DNA of 64,000 nt from positions 248,001 to 312,000 of the forward strand of contig NZ_LQIV01000023.1 of assembly GCF_001500125.1 (NCBI RefSeq). The letters are read 5' to 3'. Shown here piece after piece: positions 42,340-52,507 of the stretch. A program made the position numbers and the translations under genes. The stretch is from Mycobacterium sp. IS-1742. GTDB taxonomy: Bacteria; Actinomycetota; Actinomycetes; Mycobacteriales; Mycobacteriaceae. Position 1 is the first letter of the stretch, and the number at the start of each line of letters is the position of its first letter. The notes under the pieces were generated by a model. That model was not told the origin of the DNA, made no database searches, and saw only the letters and a program-made list of their open reading frames with translations.

Positions 42340-43431
42340 CTAGGAGGTGACGTCGACGACCTGGACGACGCCTCCGGTGAGGCCGGCAACGAACAGGCGG
42401 CCGGTCGTGGGGTCGACGGCGACGGTGTAGGGGTTCTGCACGGTGGGGAACCGCGCCACCTCCCGCGGTGTCGGGTCGGTCATGTCGTAGCCGACGACCT
42501 CGTTGGTGCCCGAGGACGTCACCCACACCCGGTCGCGGGTCGGGTCGTAGGTGATCCCGTAGGGGCCGCCGGGCTGGGCCACGACACCGATCTCGCGCGG
42601 CTGTGGCAGCGGGCTGAACACGCGCACGGCGTCGCCCCGGGTGTCGGTCACGACCAACCGGCCGTGCCGGTCGGCGACCTGATGCGTCGGTCCCTCGCCC
42701 GCGGGTGTCGTGCCGACGACGGTCAGCCGCTCGGTGTCGTAGACGGTGAGGTCGTTCGTGCGGACGTCGAGCATCCCCATCACGGTGTCGACCGGGGCGA
42801 GACCGGCGGGTTGGACGCTGTCGGTGAACACTTTGAGGATCTCGTCGCCCCGCAGGACGGTGACCGTGCCGCCGAGTTCGTTCGCCACGAAGACCGTGCC
42901 GTCGGCGGCCTCCGAGGCGTCGTGCGGGAACGTGCCGGTGACGATCTGCGGCTGCGCCTCACCACCGGGCAGCGCGACACGGACGAGCGCGTCGGCGCTC
43001 TCCACGGGAACCAGCACCGGGCCGCCGGGCCGGGCCAGTTGCAGGTGACGGCCGAACCCGGGTAGCGGGGTGCGGGCGGTGACCTCGGCGGTGTCGGCGT
43101 CGAGCAGGACCAATGCGTTCGGCTTGCGGGTGAGGACGGCGACCGTGCGGGTGCGCGCGTCGGCGACGATGCCCTCCGGCTGCGTTCCGACCGCGACGAT
43201 GCGACCGGGCACCGGCGCGGTCTGTGGTGGTGCACTCCGCGGTTCGGCCGGCGGCGGCAGACCGGAGCTGGGCGGCCGGCTGCCCTCCGTCGGCACCCCC
43301 GGCGGCAGAAGTCCGGTGGTGGTCGGCGTGGCGGGGGGTGTCGGGGCCGTCGGCGGCGCCTCGGGGTCGGCGGTGCAGCCGCCGATCAGCACCCCGGCGC
43401 AGACGGCCGCCGCGGCGGTGAGCGATCGCAT
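42340..43431 (-). CDS. Beta-propeller (YncE-like) lipoprotein
   Basis: A 363-aa lipoprotein. The signal peptide ends in lipobox IGGC (Cys19), followed by a Pro/Thr-rich linker to about 75. The rest is a series of ~45-residue repeats of the YVTN/YncE type (VAVGTQPEGIVADARTRTVA, GPYGITYDPTRDRVWVTSSG, NPYTVAVDPTTGRLFVAGLT) that build a beta-propeller. Ligand and function are unknown. The gene ends 9 bp from the fdhD start on the same strand, so they may be co-transcribed. Confidence 0.8.
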   Translation of the reverse strand: MRSLTAAAAVCAGVLIGGCTADPEAPPTAPTPPATPTTTGLLPPGVPTEGSRPPSSGLPPPAEPRSAPPQTAPVPGRIVAVGTQPEGIVADARTRTVAVLTRKPNALVLLDADTAEVTARTPLPGFGRHLQLARPGGPVLVPVESADALVRVALPGGEAQPQIVTGTFPHDASEAADGTVFVANELGGTVTVLRGDEILKVFTDSVQPAGLAPVDTVMGMLDVRTNDLTVYDTERLTVVGTTPAGEGPTHQVADRHGRLVVTDTRGDAVRVFSPLPQPREIGVVAQPGGPYGITYDPTRDRVWVTSSGTNEVVGYDMTDPTPREVARFPTVQNPYTVAVDPTTGRLFVAGLTGGVVQVVDVTS

Positions 43432-43495
43432 GGGTTCGGATACCCCGCGGGCCGTGGCGTCGCCGGCCGATGCGGTGACGGCGCTGTGACGTGCC

Positions 43496-44146
43496 TCAGG
43501 TCCGTACGGGCTGCAGATAGGTGACGATCGCGTTGGTCAGCCCACGCCGGGCGAGATCGAGGTCGTAGTACGAACCGAGCTGGCGCTCGGAGACCAGCCC
43601 GCGCATCGCGCCGGGGATGAACGACGCGACTTCGCGTACGCGCTCCCGGTCGACGTCGACGTCGGCGAAGGCGGTCTGACACGCCTCGATCCAGCTCTGG
43701 CCCCAGGATTGCAGTTCGGCCGCGGTCCGCGGATAGAGCCGCTCGAGTTCGGCCCCGTCGCGCGGCAGCGCTGCGCGCAGCGTCTCGATGGCCCGGGAGT
43801 CGGGGGCGGACAACCCGTCGAAGAGCACGTCGATGATCGCGGCGACACGCTCCCGCAGCGGCGCCTCGGGGGTGGTCCTCGACCTGCTGATCAGGGCCTT
43901 GGCGAAGAGCGCGGGTGCGAGCTGTCCGCGACGCTCGGCGGTGCGCTCGAGCACCGCGGCCCAGAGCCCGTCGATGTCTCCGAACTGGTACTTCACCGCA
44001 CCCCAGGTGGCTCCCGCGTCCTTGGCGATGCGGTTGGCCGACGCCGCGGTGGCGTCACCCGTGGCCAGCGTGCGCAGCGCGGCGTCCAGCATCGCGTCCC
44101 GGGTGGCCTGTCCGCGCCGGTTCGTACGCCGGGTCACCTCTGCCAC
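43496..44146 (-). CDS. TetR-family transcriptional regulator
   Basis: A 216-aa regulator. The N-terminal helix-turn-helix region is RRGQATRDAMLDAALRTL through ATAASANRIAKDAGATWGAV and KYQFGDIDGLWAAVLER. The rest is a helical ligand-binding domain. GTG 44146 was chosen because it begins just before the HTH; the open frame continues far upstream through the divergent gene and is not coding. It is 36 bp from the divergent Rieske oxygenase, which it probably controls. Confidence 0.9.
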   Translation of the reverse strand: MAEVTRRTNRRGQATRDAMLDAALRTLATGDATAASANRIAKDAGATWGAVKYQFGDIDGLWAAVLERTAERRGQLAPALFAKALISRSRTTPEAPLRERVAAIIDVLFDGLSAPDSRAIETLRAALPRDGAELERLYPRTAAELQSWGQSWIEACQTAFADVDVDRERVREVASFIPGAMRGLVSERQLGSYYDLDLARRGLTNAIVTYLQPVRT

Positions 44147-44182
44147 TTGACGAATCGTAGAGCCCTCTGTGATTCTTGTCCA
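44147..44182 (+). promoter_or_regulatory. Divergent promoter with possible TetR operator
   Basis: TTGACG (44147-44152) and GATTCT (44171-44176) are spaced 18 bp, and the oxygenase ATG follows 6 nt later, indicating a leaderless transcript. The -35 abuts the TetR start codon. GAATC and GATTC inside the gap form a small inverted repeat that could be the operator. Confidence 0.45.
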
Positions 44183-45208
44183 ATGGCCAAACCGCCGCTG
44201 TCGATGAAGCCGACCGGCTGGTTCTGCGTGGCCTGGTCGGACGAGGTCCGCGCCGGGGAGGTCCGCACCATGCACTACTTCGGCGAGGAGATGGTCGCGT
44301 GGCGCGCGCAGTCGGGCCGCGTCACGGTGATGAACGCCTACTGCGAACACCTCGGCGCGCACCTCGGGCACGGCGGCCACGTCGTCGACGAGGTCATCCA
44401 GTGCCCGTTCCACGGCTGGCAGTGGAACGCCGAAGGCCGCAACGTCTGCATCCCGTACCAGGACCGGCCCAACCGCGGCCGGCGGATGACCACCTACCCG
44501 GTGGTCGAGCGCAACGACGCCATCTGGATCTGGCACGACGTCTCGGGCCGCGACCCCTACTTCGACGCCCCCGACGTCTTCGCATCGTTCGACGACGGCA
44601 GCAGCGCCGCGGACTACTACCCGCAGCAGCGGCTGTTCCGCCAGTCGCTGGAGATGCACCCGCAGTACGTGCTCGAGAACGGGGTCGACTTCGCGCATTT
44701 CAAGTTCGTGCACCAGACCCCGATCGTCCCCGTGTTCACCCGCCACGACTTCGCCGCACCCGTGTCCTACGTCGACTTCACCATCACCTTCGAGGGCGAC
44801 GAGGGACAGTCGATCGACGACGTGCGCAGCGGCGTCGAGGCGATCAACGGTGGGCTGGGGGTCGCGGTGACCAAGAGCTGGGGGATGGTCGACAACCGCA
44901 CGATCTCGGCGGTCACCCCCGTCGACGAGCGCACCTCCGACGTCCGCTTCATGGTCTACATCGGGCGCACACCGGGCCGCGACGACCAGCGCGCCGCGGA
45001 CAAGGCGCGCAGTTTCGGCGAGGAGGTCATCCGCCAGTTCGCCCAGGACATCCACATCTGGTCGCACCAGCGCTATTCCGATCCGCCGGCGCTGGCCACC
45101 GCCGAGTACGAGGGCTTCACCGCGATCCGCACGTGGGCCAAGCAGTTCTATCCGGACGGCATCGGTGGCAGCGCCGCCGACGTCCACGCCGCACTACAGA
45201 AGGGCTGA
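44183..45208 (+). CDS. Rieske non-haem iron oxygenase, terminal component
   Basis: A 341-aa oxygenase alpha-type subunit resembling 3-ketosteroid 9-alpha-hydroxylase KshA. The N-terminal Rieske domain has CEHLGAHLGHGG and CPFHGWQWN. The catalytic iron site is visible in ENGVDFAHFKFVH, with the bridging Asp and two His. The C-terminal domain has the long antiparallel sheet of the family. Its reductase is not in the window. It is followed after 6 bp by a dehydrogenase and is divergent from a TetR gene, so this looks like a small inducible catabolic operon. The substrate, perhaps a steroid or terpenoid, is not readable. Confidence 0.88.
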   Translation: MAKPPLSMKPTGWFCVAWSDEVRAGEVRTMHYFGEEMVAWRAQSGRVTVMNAYCEHLGAHLGHGGHVVDEVIQCPFHGWQWNAEGRNVCIPYQDRPNRGRRMTTYPVVERNDAIWIWHDVSGRDPYFDAPDVFASFDDGSSAADYYPQQRLFRQSLEMHPQYVLENGVDFAHFKFVHQTPIVPVFTRHDFAAPVSYVDFTITFEGDEGQSIDDVRSGVEAINGGLGVAVTKSWGMVDNRTISAVTPVDERTSDVRFMVYIGRTPGRDDQRAADKARSFGEEVIRQFAQDIHIWSHQRYSDPPALATAEYEGFTAIRTWAKQFYPDGIGGSAADVHAALQKG

Positions 45209-45214
45209 AGCACA

Positions 45215-46303
45215 ATGTCCAACAGGCGTTTCCCGATCCGGGTCTTCCAGGTGGCCACGGGCAACGTGGGCACCGAGATGATCAGGCGACTGCAACACCG
45301 GCCGGACCTCGAACTCGTCGGATTGCACTGTTACACACCGGAAAAGGTGGGCCGCGATGCCGGGGAGATCGCCGGGATCGGCCCGATCGGCGTGATCGCC
45401 ACCGGCACCCTGGACGAGATCATCGCCGCACGACCCGACGTCCTGACGTTCCACGGCGTGTTCCCCGACGAGGATCTCTACGTCAGAGTCCTCGAGGCCG
45501 GCATCGACATCGTCACCACCGCCGACTGGATCACCGGCTGGCACCGCGACCACAACCACCCGCACCCGTCGGGCCGGCCGGTCACCCAGGTGCTGGCGGA
45601 AGCGGCCACACGGGGTGGTTCCACGTTCTACGGCACCGGTATGAACCCCGGCGTCAACCAGATCCTCGGCGTCGTGTGCTCCGCCGACGTCGCGGAGATC
45701 GAGAACGTCACGACGATCGAATCGGTCGACGTGTCGTGTCACCACAGCCGGGACACCTGGATCGAGGTCGGGTACGGGCAACCGGTCGACGACCCGGAGA
45801 TCCCGGGCAAGTTGGAGAAGTACACCCGCGTCTTCGCCGACAGCGTGTTGATGATGGCCGACTGCTTCGGCCTCGAACTCGACGAGGTCACCTTCTCCTA
45901 CGAACTCGGCGCCTGCACCAGGGATGTCGACCTCGGGTGGTACCGGCTGCCGAAGGGATCGCTGGGCGGCAACTACATCAAGTACCAGGGGATGGTCGAC
46001 GGTGTGTCGCGGGTCGAGACGCACCTCGAGTGGCAGATGACCCCGCACACCGACCCCAGCTGGGACATCAAGGGCTGCTACATCACCCAGATCAAGGGCG
46101 ATCCCTGCATCTACAACAAGCACATGATCTTCCCGAGGCCCGGGGTGGACCTGTCCGATCCCGCAGCGTTCGCCTCGATCGGCATGACCGTCACCGGGTT
46201 GCCCGCGCTGAATGCGATCGCGTCCGTCGTCGCCGCCCCGCCCGGGCTGCTGACCAGCGCTGATCTACCGCTGCGCGGATTCGCGGGCCGGTTCAGGCTC
46301 TGA
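45215..46303 (+). CDS. NAD(P)-binding DapB-N-like dehydrogenase
   Basis: A 362-aa protein of the dihydrodipicolinate-reductase-like group common in mycobacteria. The nucleotide-binding start is RVFQVATGNVGTEMIRRL, followed by DLELVGLHCYTPEKVGRDAG and VLTFHGVFPDEDLYV. The C-terminal catalytic part contains YGTGMNPGVNQILG and conserved WIEVGYGQP. It probably oxidises or reduces a product of the adjacent Rieske oxygenase; 2,4-diaminopentanoate dehydrogenase is a distant relative. ATG 45215 lies 6 bp after the oxygenase stop. Confidence 0.8.
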   Translation: MSNRRFPIRVFQVATGNVGTEMIRRLQHRPDLELVGLHCYTPEKVGRDAGEIAGIGPIGVIATGTLDEIIAARPDVLTFHGVFPDEDLYVRVLEAGIDIVTTADWITGWHRDHNHPHPSGRPVTQVLAEAATRGGSTFYGTGMNPGVNQILGVVCSADVAEIENVTTIESVDVSCHHSRDTWIEVGYGQPVDDPEIPGKLEKYTRVFADSVLMMADCFGLELDEVTFSYELGACTRDVDLGWYRLPKGSLGGNYIKYQGMVDGVSRVETHLEWQMTPHTDPSWDIKGCYITQIKGDPCIYNKHMIFPRPGVDLSDPAAFASIGMTVTGLPALNAIASVVAAPPGLLTSADLPLRGFAGRFRL

Positions 46304-46397
46304 CCCGGCAGATTCGCAACACACTGTTCACCGATCCGATGCCGACGTCACATGCGCGCCGGCGTGCCAACCGCGTGCGGATCTGCACAATTGAGGC

Positions 46398-46544
46398 ATG
46401 GATGGTGATTCCGACTGGTCACGCACGCCGGCCTGGCGCGACCCGCTGTCGGTCGGGTGGCGTGCCCACCGCCAGATCCTCATGTTCCGGTTCCGGTGGA
46501 ACGAACGCCGTCATTCGTCGCCCGGCGGCGGCCGCCGGCCGTAG
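46398..46544 (+). CDS. Small ORF, possible 48-aa protein
   Basis: ATG 46398 follows TTGAGG and opens a 48-codon frame ending TAG. The product is rich in Trp and Arg (SDWSRTPAWRDPLSVGWRAH). The Trp/Arg content and regular codon use suggest it could be real, but no family is recognised. It is too short for confident calling. Confidence 0.35.
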   Translation: MDGDSDWSRTPAWRDPLSVGWRAHRQILMFRFRWNERRHSSPGGGRRP

Positions 46545-46851
46545 ATCCGGTGCTAGCCGACAGCTACCGACGGGTAACCTTTTCTTAGGAGAATCGCGTT
46601 CTCCAAACGTGACGAAGACCACACAAATCCGTCTGCGGGGCCGGCTTCACCCCGCTGAGCAGCGGATTTCGTCGACCCTGCCCGGCGCGGCGGTGTGACG
46701 TGTGGTATCGGCATCCCTAAGAACAGTGCAATAATCGGTACTGAGAGTGACATCAACTTCTATTCGGAACGTATGTGGGTCGTCCGCCGACGGCGCGCCG
46801 TAGCGCCCGCTAACTGGTGGACCCGCTGCTGACAGTGGGAAAGGCAGGGGG
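46545..46851 (+). other. korA upstream region
   Basis: No gene is seen. The stretch is somewhat AT-richer than its surroundings near 46700-46780 (GTGCAATAATCGG, ACATCAACTTCTATTC) and probably contains the korAB promoter. No operator or riboswitch could be recognised. Confidence 0.4.
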
Positions 46852-48783
46852 ATGGGGCTGAACGGCAACGGCGCCGCACCGCGGCAGAAGCTCGAGAAGG
46901 TCGTCATCCGATTCGCCGGTGACTCCGGTGACGGCATGCAGCTCACCGGAGACCGCTTCACGTCCGAGGCGGCGCTGTTCGGCAACGACCTTGCGACGCA
47001 GCCGAACTATCCGGCCGAGATCCGCGCTCCTCAGGGCACCCTGCCCGGCGTCTCGTCGTTCCAGATCCAGATCGCCGACTACGACATCCTCACCGCAGGC
47101 GACCGGCCCGACGTTCTGGTCGCGATGAACCCCGCCGCGCTCAAGGCCAACGTCTCCGACCTGCCCCGTGGCGGCCTGATCATCGCCAACTCCGACGAGT
47201 TCACCAAGCGCAACCTGGCCAAGGTCGGCTACGACGCCAACCCGCTGGAGACCGACGAGCTGTCCGACTACGTCGTGCAGGCCGTACCGATGACCACGCT
47301 GACCCTCGGTGCCGTCGAGGAGATCGGCGCGTCGAAGAAGGACGGCCAGCGCGCGAAGAACATGTTCGCGCTCGGCCTGCTGTCGTGGATGTACGGCCGC
47401 GAACTGCACCAGAGCGAAGTGTTCATTCAGGAGAAGTTTGCCCGCAAGCCCGATGTCGCCGCCGCGAACGTGCTGGCGTTGAAGGCCGGCTGGAACTTCG
47501 GTGAGACCACCGAGGCGTTCGCCACCACCTATGAGGTCTCCCCGGCGAAGCTCAAGTCCGGCGAGTACCGGCAGATCTCGGGTAACACCGCGCTGGCCTA
47601 CGGGCTCGTGGCCGCCGGGGTGCTGGCCGATACGCAGGTGGTGCTCGGCACCTACCCGATCACCCCGGCCTCGGACATCCTCCACGAGCTGTCCAAGCAC
47701 AAGAACTTCAACGTGCTGACCTTTCAGGCCGAAGACGAGATCGCCGGCATCGGCGCGGCCATCGGCGCCTCCTACGGCGGCGCCCTCGGCGTCACCAGCA
47801 CCTCGGGCCCGGGTGTGGCGCTCAAGGCGGAGGCCATCGGCCTGGCCGTGATGACCGAGCTGCCGCTGGTCGTGGTCGATGTGCAGCGCGGTGGCCCGTC
47901 CACCGGCCTGCCCACCAAGACCGAACAGGCCGACCTGCTGCAGGCGCTCTACGGCCGCAACGGCGAGTCGCCGGTCGTGGTGCTCGCGCCGCGGTCGCCC
48001 TCGGACTGCTTCGACATCGCGGTGGACGCGGCGCGGATCGCGCTGACCTACCGCACCCCGGTGATGATCCTGTCCGACGGCGCGATCGCCAACGGGTCGG
48101 AGCCGTGGCGCATCCCCGACGTCGCCGGGTACGACCGGATCGACCACACCTTCGCCCAACCGGGTGACGAGTTCGCCCCGTATGCCCGCGATCCCGAGAC
48201 GCTGGCCCGGCAATTCGCGGTGCCGGGCACACCCGGCCTGGAGCACCGCATCGGCGGCCTGGAGAAGGCCAACGGGTCGGGCAACATCAGCTACGAGCCC
48301 AAGAACCACGACCTGATGGTGCGCTTGCGCCAGGCCAAGGTCGACGGTGTCTCGGTGCCCGACCTCGAGGTCGACGACCCGACCGGTGACGCCGACCTGC
48401 TGCTGATCGGCTGGGGTAGCTCCTACGGACCGATCGGCGAGGCGTGCCGACGGGCCCGGCGCAAGGGCATCAAGGTCGCCCACGCACACCTGCGTCACCT
48501 CAACCCTTTTCCGGCCAACCTCGGCGAGGTGCTGGCGCGCTACCCGAAGGTCGTGGCGCCGGAGATGAACATGGGTCAGCTGGCGCTGCTGCTGCGGGCC
48601 CGGTTCCTCGTCGACGTGCAGTCGGTGACCAAGGTCGAAGGCATGGCGTTCCTGGCCGACGAGGTGGAAGGCATCATCGATTCCGCCATCGACGGCACAC
48701 TGGCAGACAAGGAAAACGAGAAGGCCACGTTCGCGCGGTTGGCTGCGGCCACCGTGGGAGCTGGTGTGGGAGTTGACGCATGA
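46852..48783 (+). CDS. korA: 2-oxoglutarate:ferredoxin oxidoreductase, alpha subunit
   Basis: A 643-aa fusion of the gamma-type domain (RFAGDSGDGMQLTGDRF near the N-terminus) with the alpha pyrophosphate-binding domain (ISGNTALAYGLVAAGVLADT, ITPASDILHELSKHKN, TSTSGPGVALKAEAIGLAVM). With KorB it oxidatively decarboxylates 2-oxoglutarate to succinyl-CoA, reducing ferredoxin. This is the CO2-dependent alternative TCA route of mycobacteria. The stop overlaps korB (ATGA). It corresponds to Rv2455c by position. Confidence 0.97.
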   Translation: MGLNGNGAAPRQKLEKVVIRFAGDSGDGMQLTGDRFTSEAALFGNDLATQPNYPAEIRAPQGTLPGVSSFQIQIADYDILTAGDRPDVLVAMNPAALKANVSDLPRGGLIIANSDEFTKRNLAKVGYDANPLETDELSDYVVQAVPMTTLTLGAVEEIGASKKDGQRAKNMFALGLLSWMYGRELHQSEVFIQEKFARKPDVAAANVLALKAGWNFGETTEAFATTYEVSPAKLKSGEYRQISGNTALAYGLVAAGVLADTQVVLGTYPITPASDILHELSKHKNFNVLTFQAEDEIAGIGAAIGASYGGALGVTSTSGPGVALKAEAIGLAVMTELPLVVVDVQRGGPSTGLPTKTEQADLLQALYGRNGESPVVVLAPRSPSDCFDIAVDAARIALTYRTPVMILSDGAIANGSEPWRIPDVAGYDRIDHTFAQPGDEFAPYARDPETLARQFAVPGTPGLEHRIGGLEKANGSGNISYEPKNHDLMVRLRQAKVDGVSVPDLEVDDPTGDADLLLIGWGSSYGPIGEACRRARRKGIKVAHAHLRHLNPFPANLGEVLARYPKVVAPEMNMGQLALLLRARFLVDVQSVTKVEGMAFLADEVEGIIDSAIDGTLADKENEKATFARLAAATVGAGVGVDA

Positions 48784-49856
48784 CCGATCTCATCGGGTCC
48801 GATCTACCGCTGACGCCACTGTCCAAGACGGCGGGGGTGCCCACCACCGACCAGCCGCAGAAGGGTAAGGACTTCACCAGCGACCAGGAGGTGCGCTGGT
48901 GCCCCGGGTGCGGTGACTACGTCATCCTGAACACGATCCGCAACTTCCTGCCCGAACTGGGTCTGCGCCGCGAGAACATCGCGTTCGTCAGCGGCATCGG
49001 GTGCTCGAGCCGTTTCCCGTACTACCTGGAGACCTACGGCTTCCACTCGATCCACGGGCGTGCGCCGACCATCGCGACCGGGCTCGCGCTGGCGCGTCCC
49101 GACCTGTCGGTGTGGGTGGTCACCGGTGACGGGGACTCGCTGTCGATCGGTGGCAACCACCTGATCCACGCGCTGCGCCGCAACATCAACATCACGATCC
49201 TGCTGTTCAACAACCGGATCTACGGCCTGACCAAGGGCCAGTACTCGCCGACGTCCGAGGTCGGCAAGGTGACGAAGTCGACGCCCATGGGTTCGCTGGA
49301 CTACCCGTTCAACCCCGTCTCCCTGGCGCTCGGTTCCGAGGCCACGTTCGTCGGTCGCGCGCTGGACTCCGACCGCAAGGGACTCTCCGAGGTGCTGCGG
49401 GCCGCGGCCCAGCACCGCGGCGCCGCCCTGGTCGAGATCCTGCAGGACTGCCCGATCTTCAACGACGGTTCGTTCGACGCGCTGCGGAAAGAGGGCGCCG
49501 AGGAGCGTCTGATCAACGTCCGCCACGGCGAGCCGATCACCTTCGGTGCCGACGGCGAGTACTGCGTCGTGAAGTCCGGCTACGGCCTGGAGGTCGCCAA
49601 GACCGCCGACGTGTCGGCCGACGAGATCGTGGTGCACAACGCCGAGGTCGACGATCCGGCGTACGCGTTCGCGCTGTCCCGCCTGAGCGAGCAGAACCTC
49701 GAGCACATGGTGATGGGCATCTTCCGGCAGGTCAACCGGCCCACCTACGACGACGCCGCCCGCGACCAGGTCCGGTCGGCGCGCGACGCCAAACCGCACG
49801 ACACGGCGGCGCTGCAATCGCTGCTTCGCGGCAAGGACACCTGGACTGTCGACTAA
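48780..49856 (+). CDS. korB: 2-oxoglutarate:ferredoxin oxidoreductase, beta subunit
   Basis: A 358-aa thiamine-diphosphate-binding subunit. VRWCPGCGDYVILNTI carries the Cys pair of the cluster-binding region. SGIGCSSRFPYYLETYGFHS, the ThDP motif VTGDGDSLSIGGNHLIHAL and LLFNNRIYGLTKGQYSPTS are present. It forms the complex with KorA through coupled translation. mobA begins 10 bp after its stop. Confidence 0.97.
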   Translation: MTDLIGSDLPLTPLSKTAGVPTTDQPQKGKDFTSDQEVRWCPGCGDYVILNTIRNFLPELGLRRENIAFVSGIGCSSRFPYYLETYGFHSIHGRAPTIATGLALARPDLSVWVVTGDGDSLSIGGNHLIHALRRNINITILLFNNRIYGLTKGQYSPTSEVGKVTKSTPMGSLDYPFNPVSLALGSEATFVGRALDSDRKGLSEVLRAAAQHRGAALVEILQDCPIFNDGSFDALRKEGAEERLINVRHGEPITFGADGEYCVVKSGYGLEVAKTADVSADEIVVHNAEVDDPAYAFALSRLSEQNLEHMVMGIFRQVNRPTYDDAARDQVRSARDAKPHDTAALQSLLRGKDTWTVD

Positions 49857-49866
49857 CGTCACCTAG

Positions 49867-50466
49867 GTGATCCCGGGGGCGACGTCACCCGTACCGCTTG
49901 CCGCGGTCGTACTGGCAGGCGGCGCGTCGCGCCGGATGGGACGCGACAAGGCGACCGTGGTCATCGACGGCCCGTCGGGACCCACCACACTCGTCGAGCA
50001 CGTGGTGACGACGGTCGGTCGGCGCTGTGCGCCGGTGTTCGTGATCGCCGCCCCGGGCCAGCCCCTGCCGGATCTGGCTGCCCATGTGTTGCGCGACGAG
50101 GTGCGCGGGGTGGGGCCGCTGCTGGCCACGGGGAGGGGTCTGCGTGCGGCCGCCGAGGCGGGATGCCAGTGGGCGTTCGTCTGCGCCGTGGACCTGCCGT
50201 ATCTGACGATGGACTTCGTGGACGATCTCGCGGTACCCGCCGAACGACTCGGTGTCGACGTCGTGTTGCCGTGGGACGGCCGCGACCACTATCTGGCGGG
50301 TGTCTACCGCACGTCGCTCGCCGGCCACATCGCGGATCTGGTGGCCGCGGGCGAGCGCAGCATGCGAGCCCTGACCGACACCGTCGACACCCAACGGATC
50401 GTCATGCCCGAGCAGCGGGCGCTCACCAACGCGAACACCCCAGCCGAACTGCCCGTCGTCGGCTGA
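49867..50466 (+). CDS. mobA: Molybdenum cofactor guanylyltransferase
   Basis: A 199-aa enzyme that attaches GMP to molybdopterin to make the bis-MGD cofactor. The nucleotide-binding signature [18 protein letters not shown] is at the N-terminus, [13 protein letters not shown] lies mid-protein, and [15 protein letters not shown] [12 protein letters not shown] follows. GTG 49867 lies 7 nt after a TAACGT box that overlaps the korB stop, so it may also have a leaderless transcript of its own. Corresponds to Rv2453c. Confidence 0.94.
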   Translation: MIPGATSPVPLAAVVLAGGASRRMGRDKATVVIDGPSGPTTLVEHVVTTVGRRCAPVFVIAAPGQPLPDLAAHVLRDEVRGVGPLLATGRGLRAAAEAGCQWAFVCAVDLPYLTMDFVDDLAVPAERLGVDVVLPWDGRDHYLAGVYRTSLAGHIADLVAAGERSMRALTDTVDTQRIVMPEQRALTNANTPAELPVVG

Positions 50467-51774
<1,308 letters not shown>

Positions 51775-51793
51775 CGCACGCCGAGACGCAGAG

Positions 51794-51820
51794 AGGGGCG
51801 GCACCACTGGTGCCGCCCCT
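51794..51820 (+). terminator. Terminator after rpfE
   Basis: A 13-bp inverted repeat (AGGGGCGGCACCA with TGGTGCCGCCCCT) with almost no spacer, so it folds as about 10-11 bp with a small loop, followed by TTGCTCT. It separates the two rpf genes, so each is probably transcribed from its own promoter. Confidence 0.7.
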
Positions 51821-51884
51821 TTGCTCTCATAGGCCCCTTACGTCAGATAAGTAACGACTAAAACTTTCGCAACCCTGGTAACAC

Positions 51885-51898
51885 GTGATGTCCGTCAC
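51885..51898 (+). promoter_or_regulatory. CRP-like site upstream of second rpf
   Basis: GTGATGTCCGTCAC repeats the GTGA-N6-TCAC arrangement found upstream of rpfE. It is 83 bp before the second rpf start codon, a distance compatible with direct activation or repression. Confidence 0.45.
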
Positions 51899-51981
51899 CC
51901 GACACCCCGGATAACCGCTGCGGAAGAGTGCAGTCCTTCCACCGCGGTCCTGGTGTCACACGGTCGGGGAAGGACCGCAAC

Positions 51982-52491
51982 ATGATGAACATCCGTCACG
52001 CTCTCATCCGAGGAATCTGGCTCACGGTGATCGGCGCCGCCTTCGCGCTGGTCCCGATGTTCCTCTCGTCGGCCACGGCAAGCGCCGACTCGGTCAACTG
52101 GGACGCCATCGCGCAGTGCGAATCGGGCGGCAACTGGTCGACGAACACCGGGAACGGCCATTACGGCGGCCTGCAGTTCAAACCGGCCACCTGGGCGTCC
52201 CACGGCGGGCGCGGCAATCCGGCCACCGCTTCGCGCGGTGAGCAGATCCAGGTCGCCGAACGGGTGCTCGCCACCCAGGGACTCAAGGCCTGGCCGAAGT
52301 GCGGTCCGCGCGGCGTCGCCGCCAGCGCCGCGGTGTGGAACGCGCCGCAGGCCCCGCGGGTCGCCGCCCCGGCGGCCGCACCCCGCCCGGCCACCGGTTG
52401 CGCCGCGGTCCGCTCCGGCAGCGTGCTCGGGCTCGTCGACCTCAAGCATCTGTGCTCGACCGTGCTGGGCCCGCTGACCGCACGACGCTGA
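51982..52491 (+). CDS. Second resuscitation-promoting factor, RpfC-like
   Basis: A 169-aa secreted Rpf. The signal peptide ends ATASADSV, followed by [20 protein letters not shown] with the catalytic Glu, [20 protein letters not shown] and [11 protein letters not shown]. This domain looks closer to M. tuberculosis RpfC than to RpfE as I recall them. An Ala/Pro-rich stretch and a Cys-containing tail (TGCAAV, KHLCS) follow. ATG 51982 has AAGGA upstream. Tandem rpf genes here are not found in M. tuberculosis. Confidence 0.9.
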   Translation: MMNIRHALIRGIWLTVIGAAFALVPMFLSSATASADSVNWDAIAQCESGGNWSTNTGNGHYGGLQFKPATWASHGGRGNPATASRGEQIQVAERVLATQGLKAWPKCGPRGVAASAAVWNAPQAPRVAAPAAAPRPATGCAAVRSGSVLGLVDLKHLCSTVLGPLTARR

Positions 52492-52507
52492 TTTCCGCCG
52501 GTGGCGG

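Noticed and set aside
43496..45187. TetR frame extended to 563 codons
   Set aside because: The upstream part is antisense to the Rieske oxygenase, and the HTH domain begins right after GTG 44146, which is the natural start.
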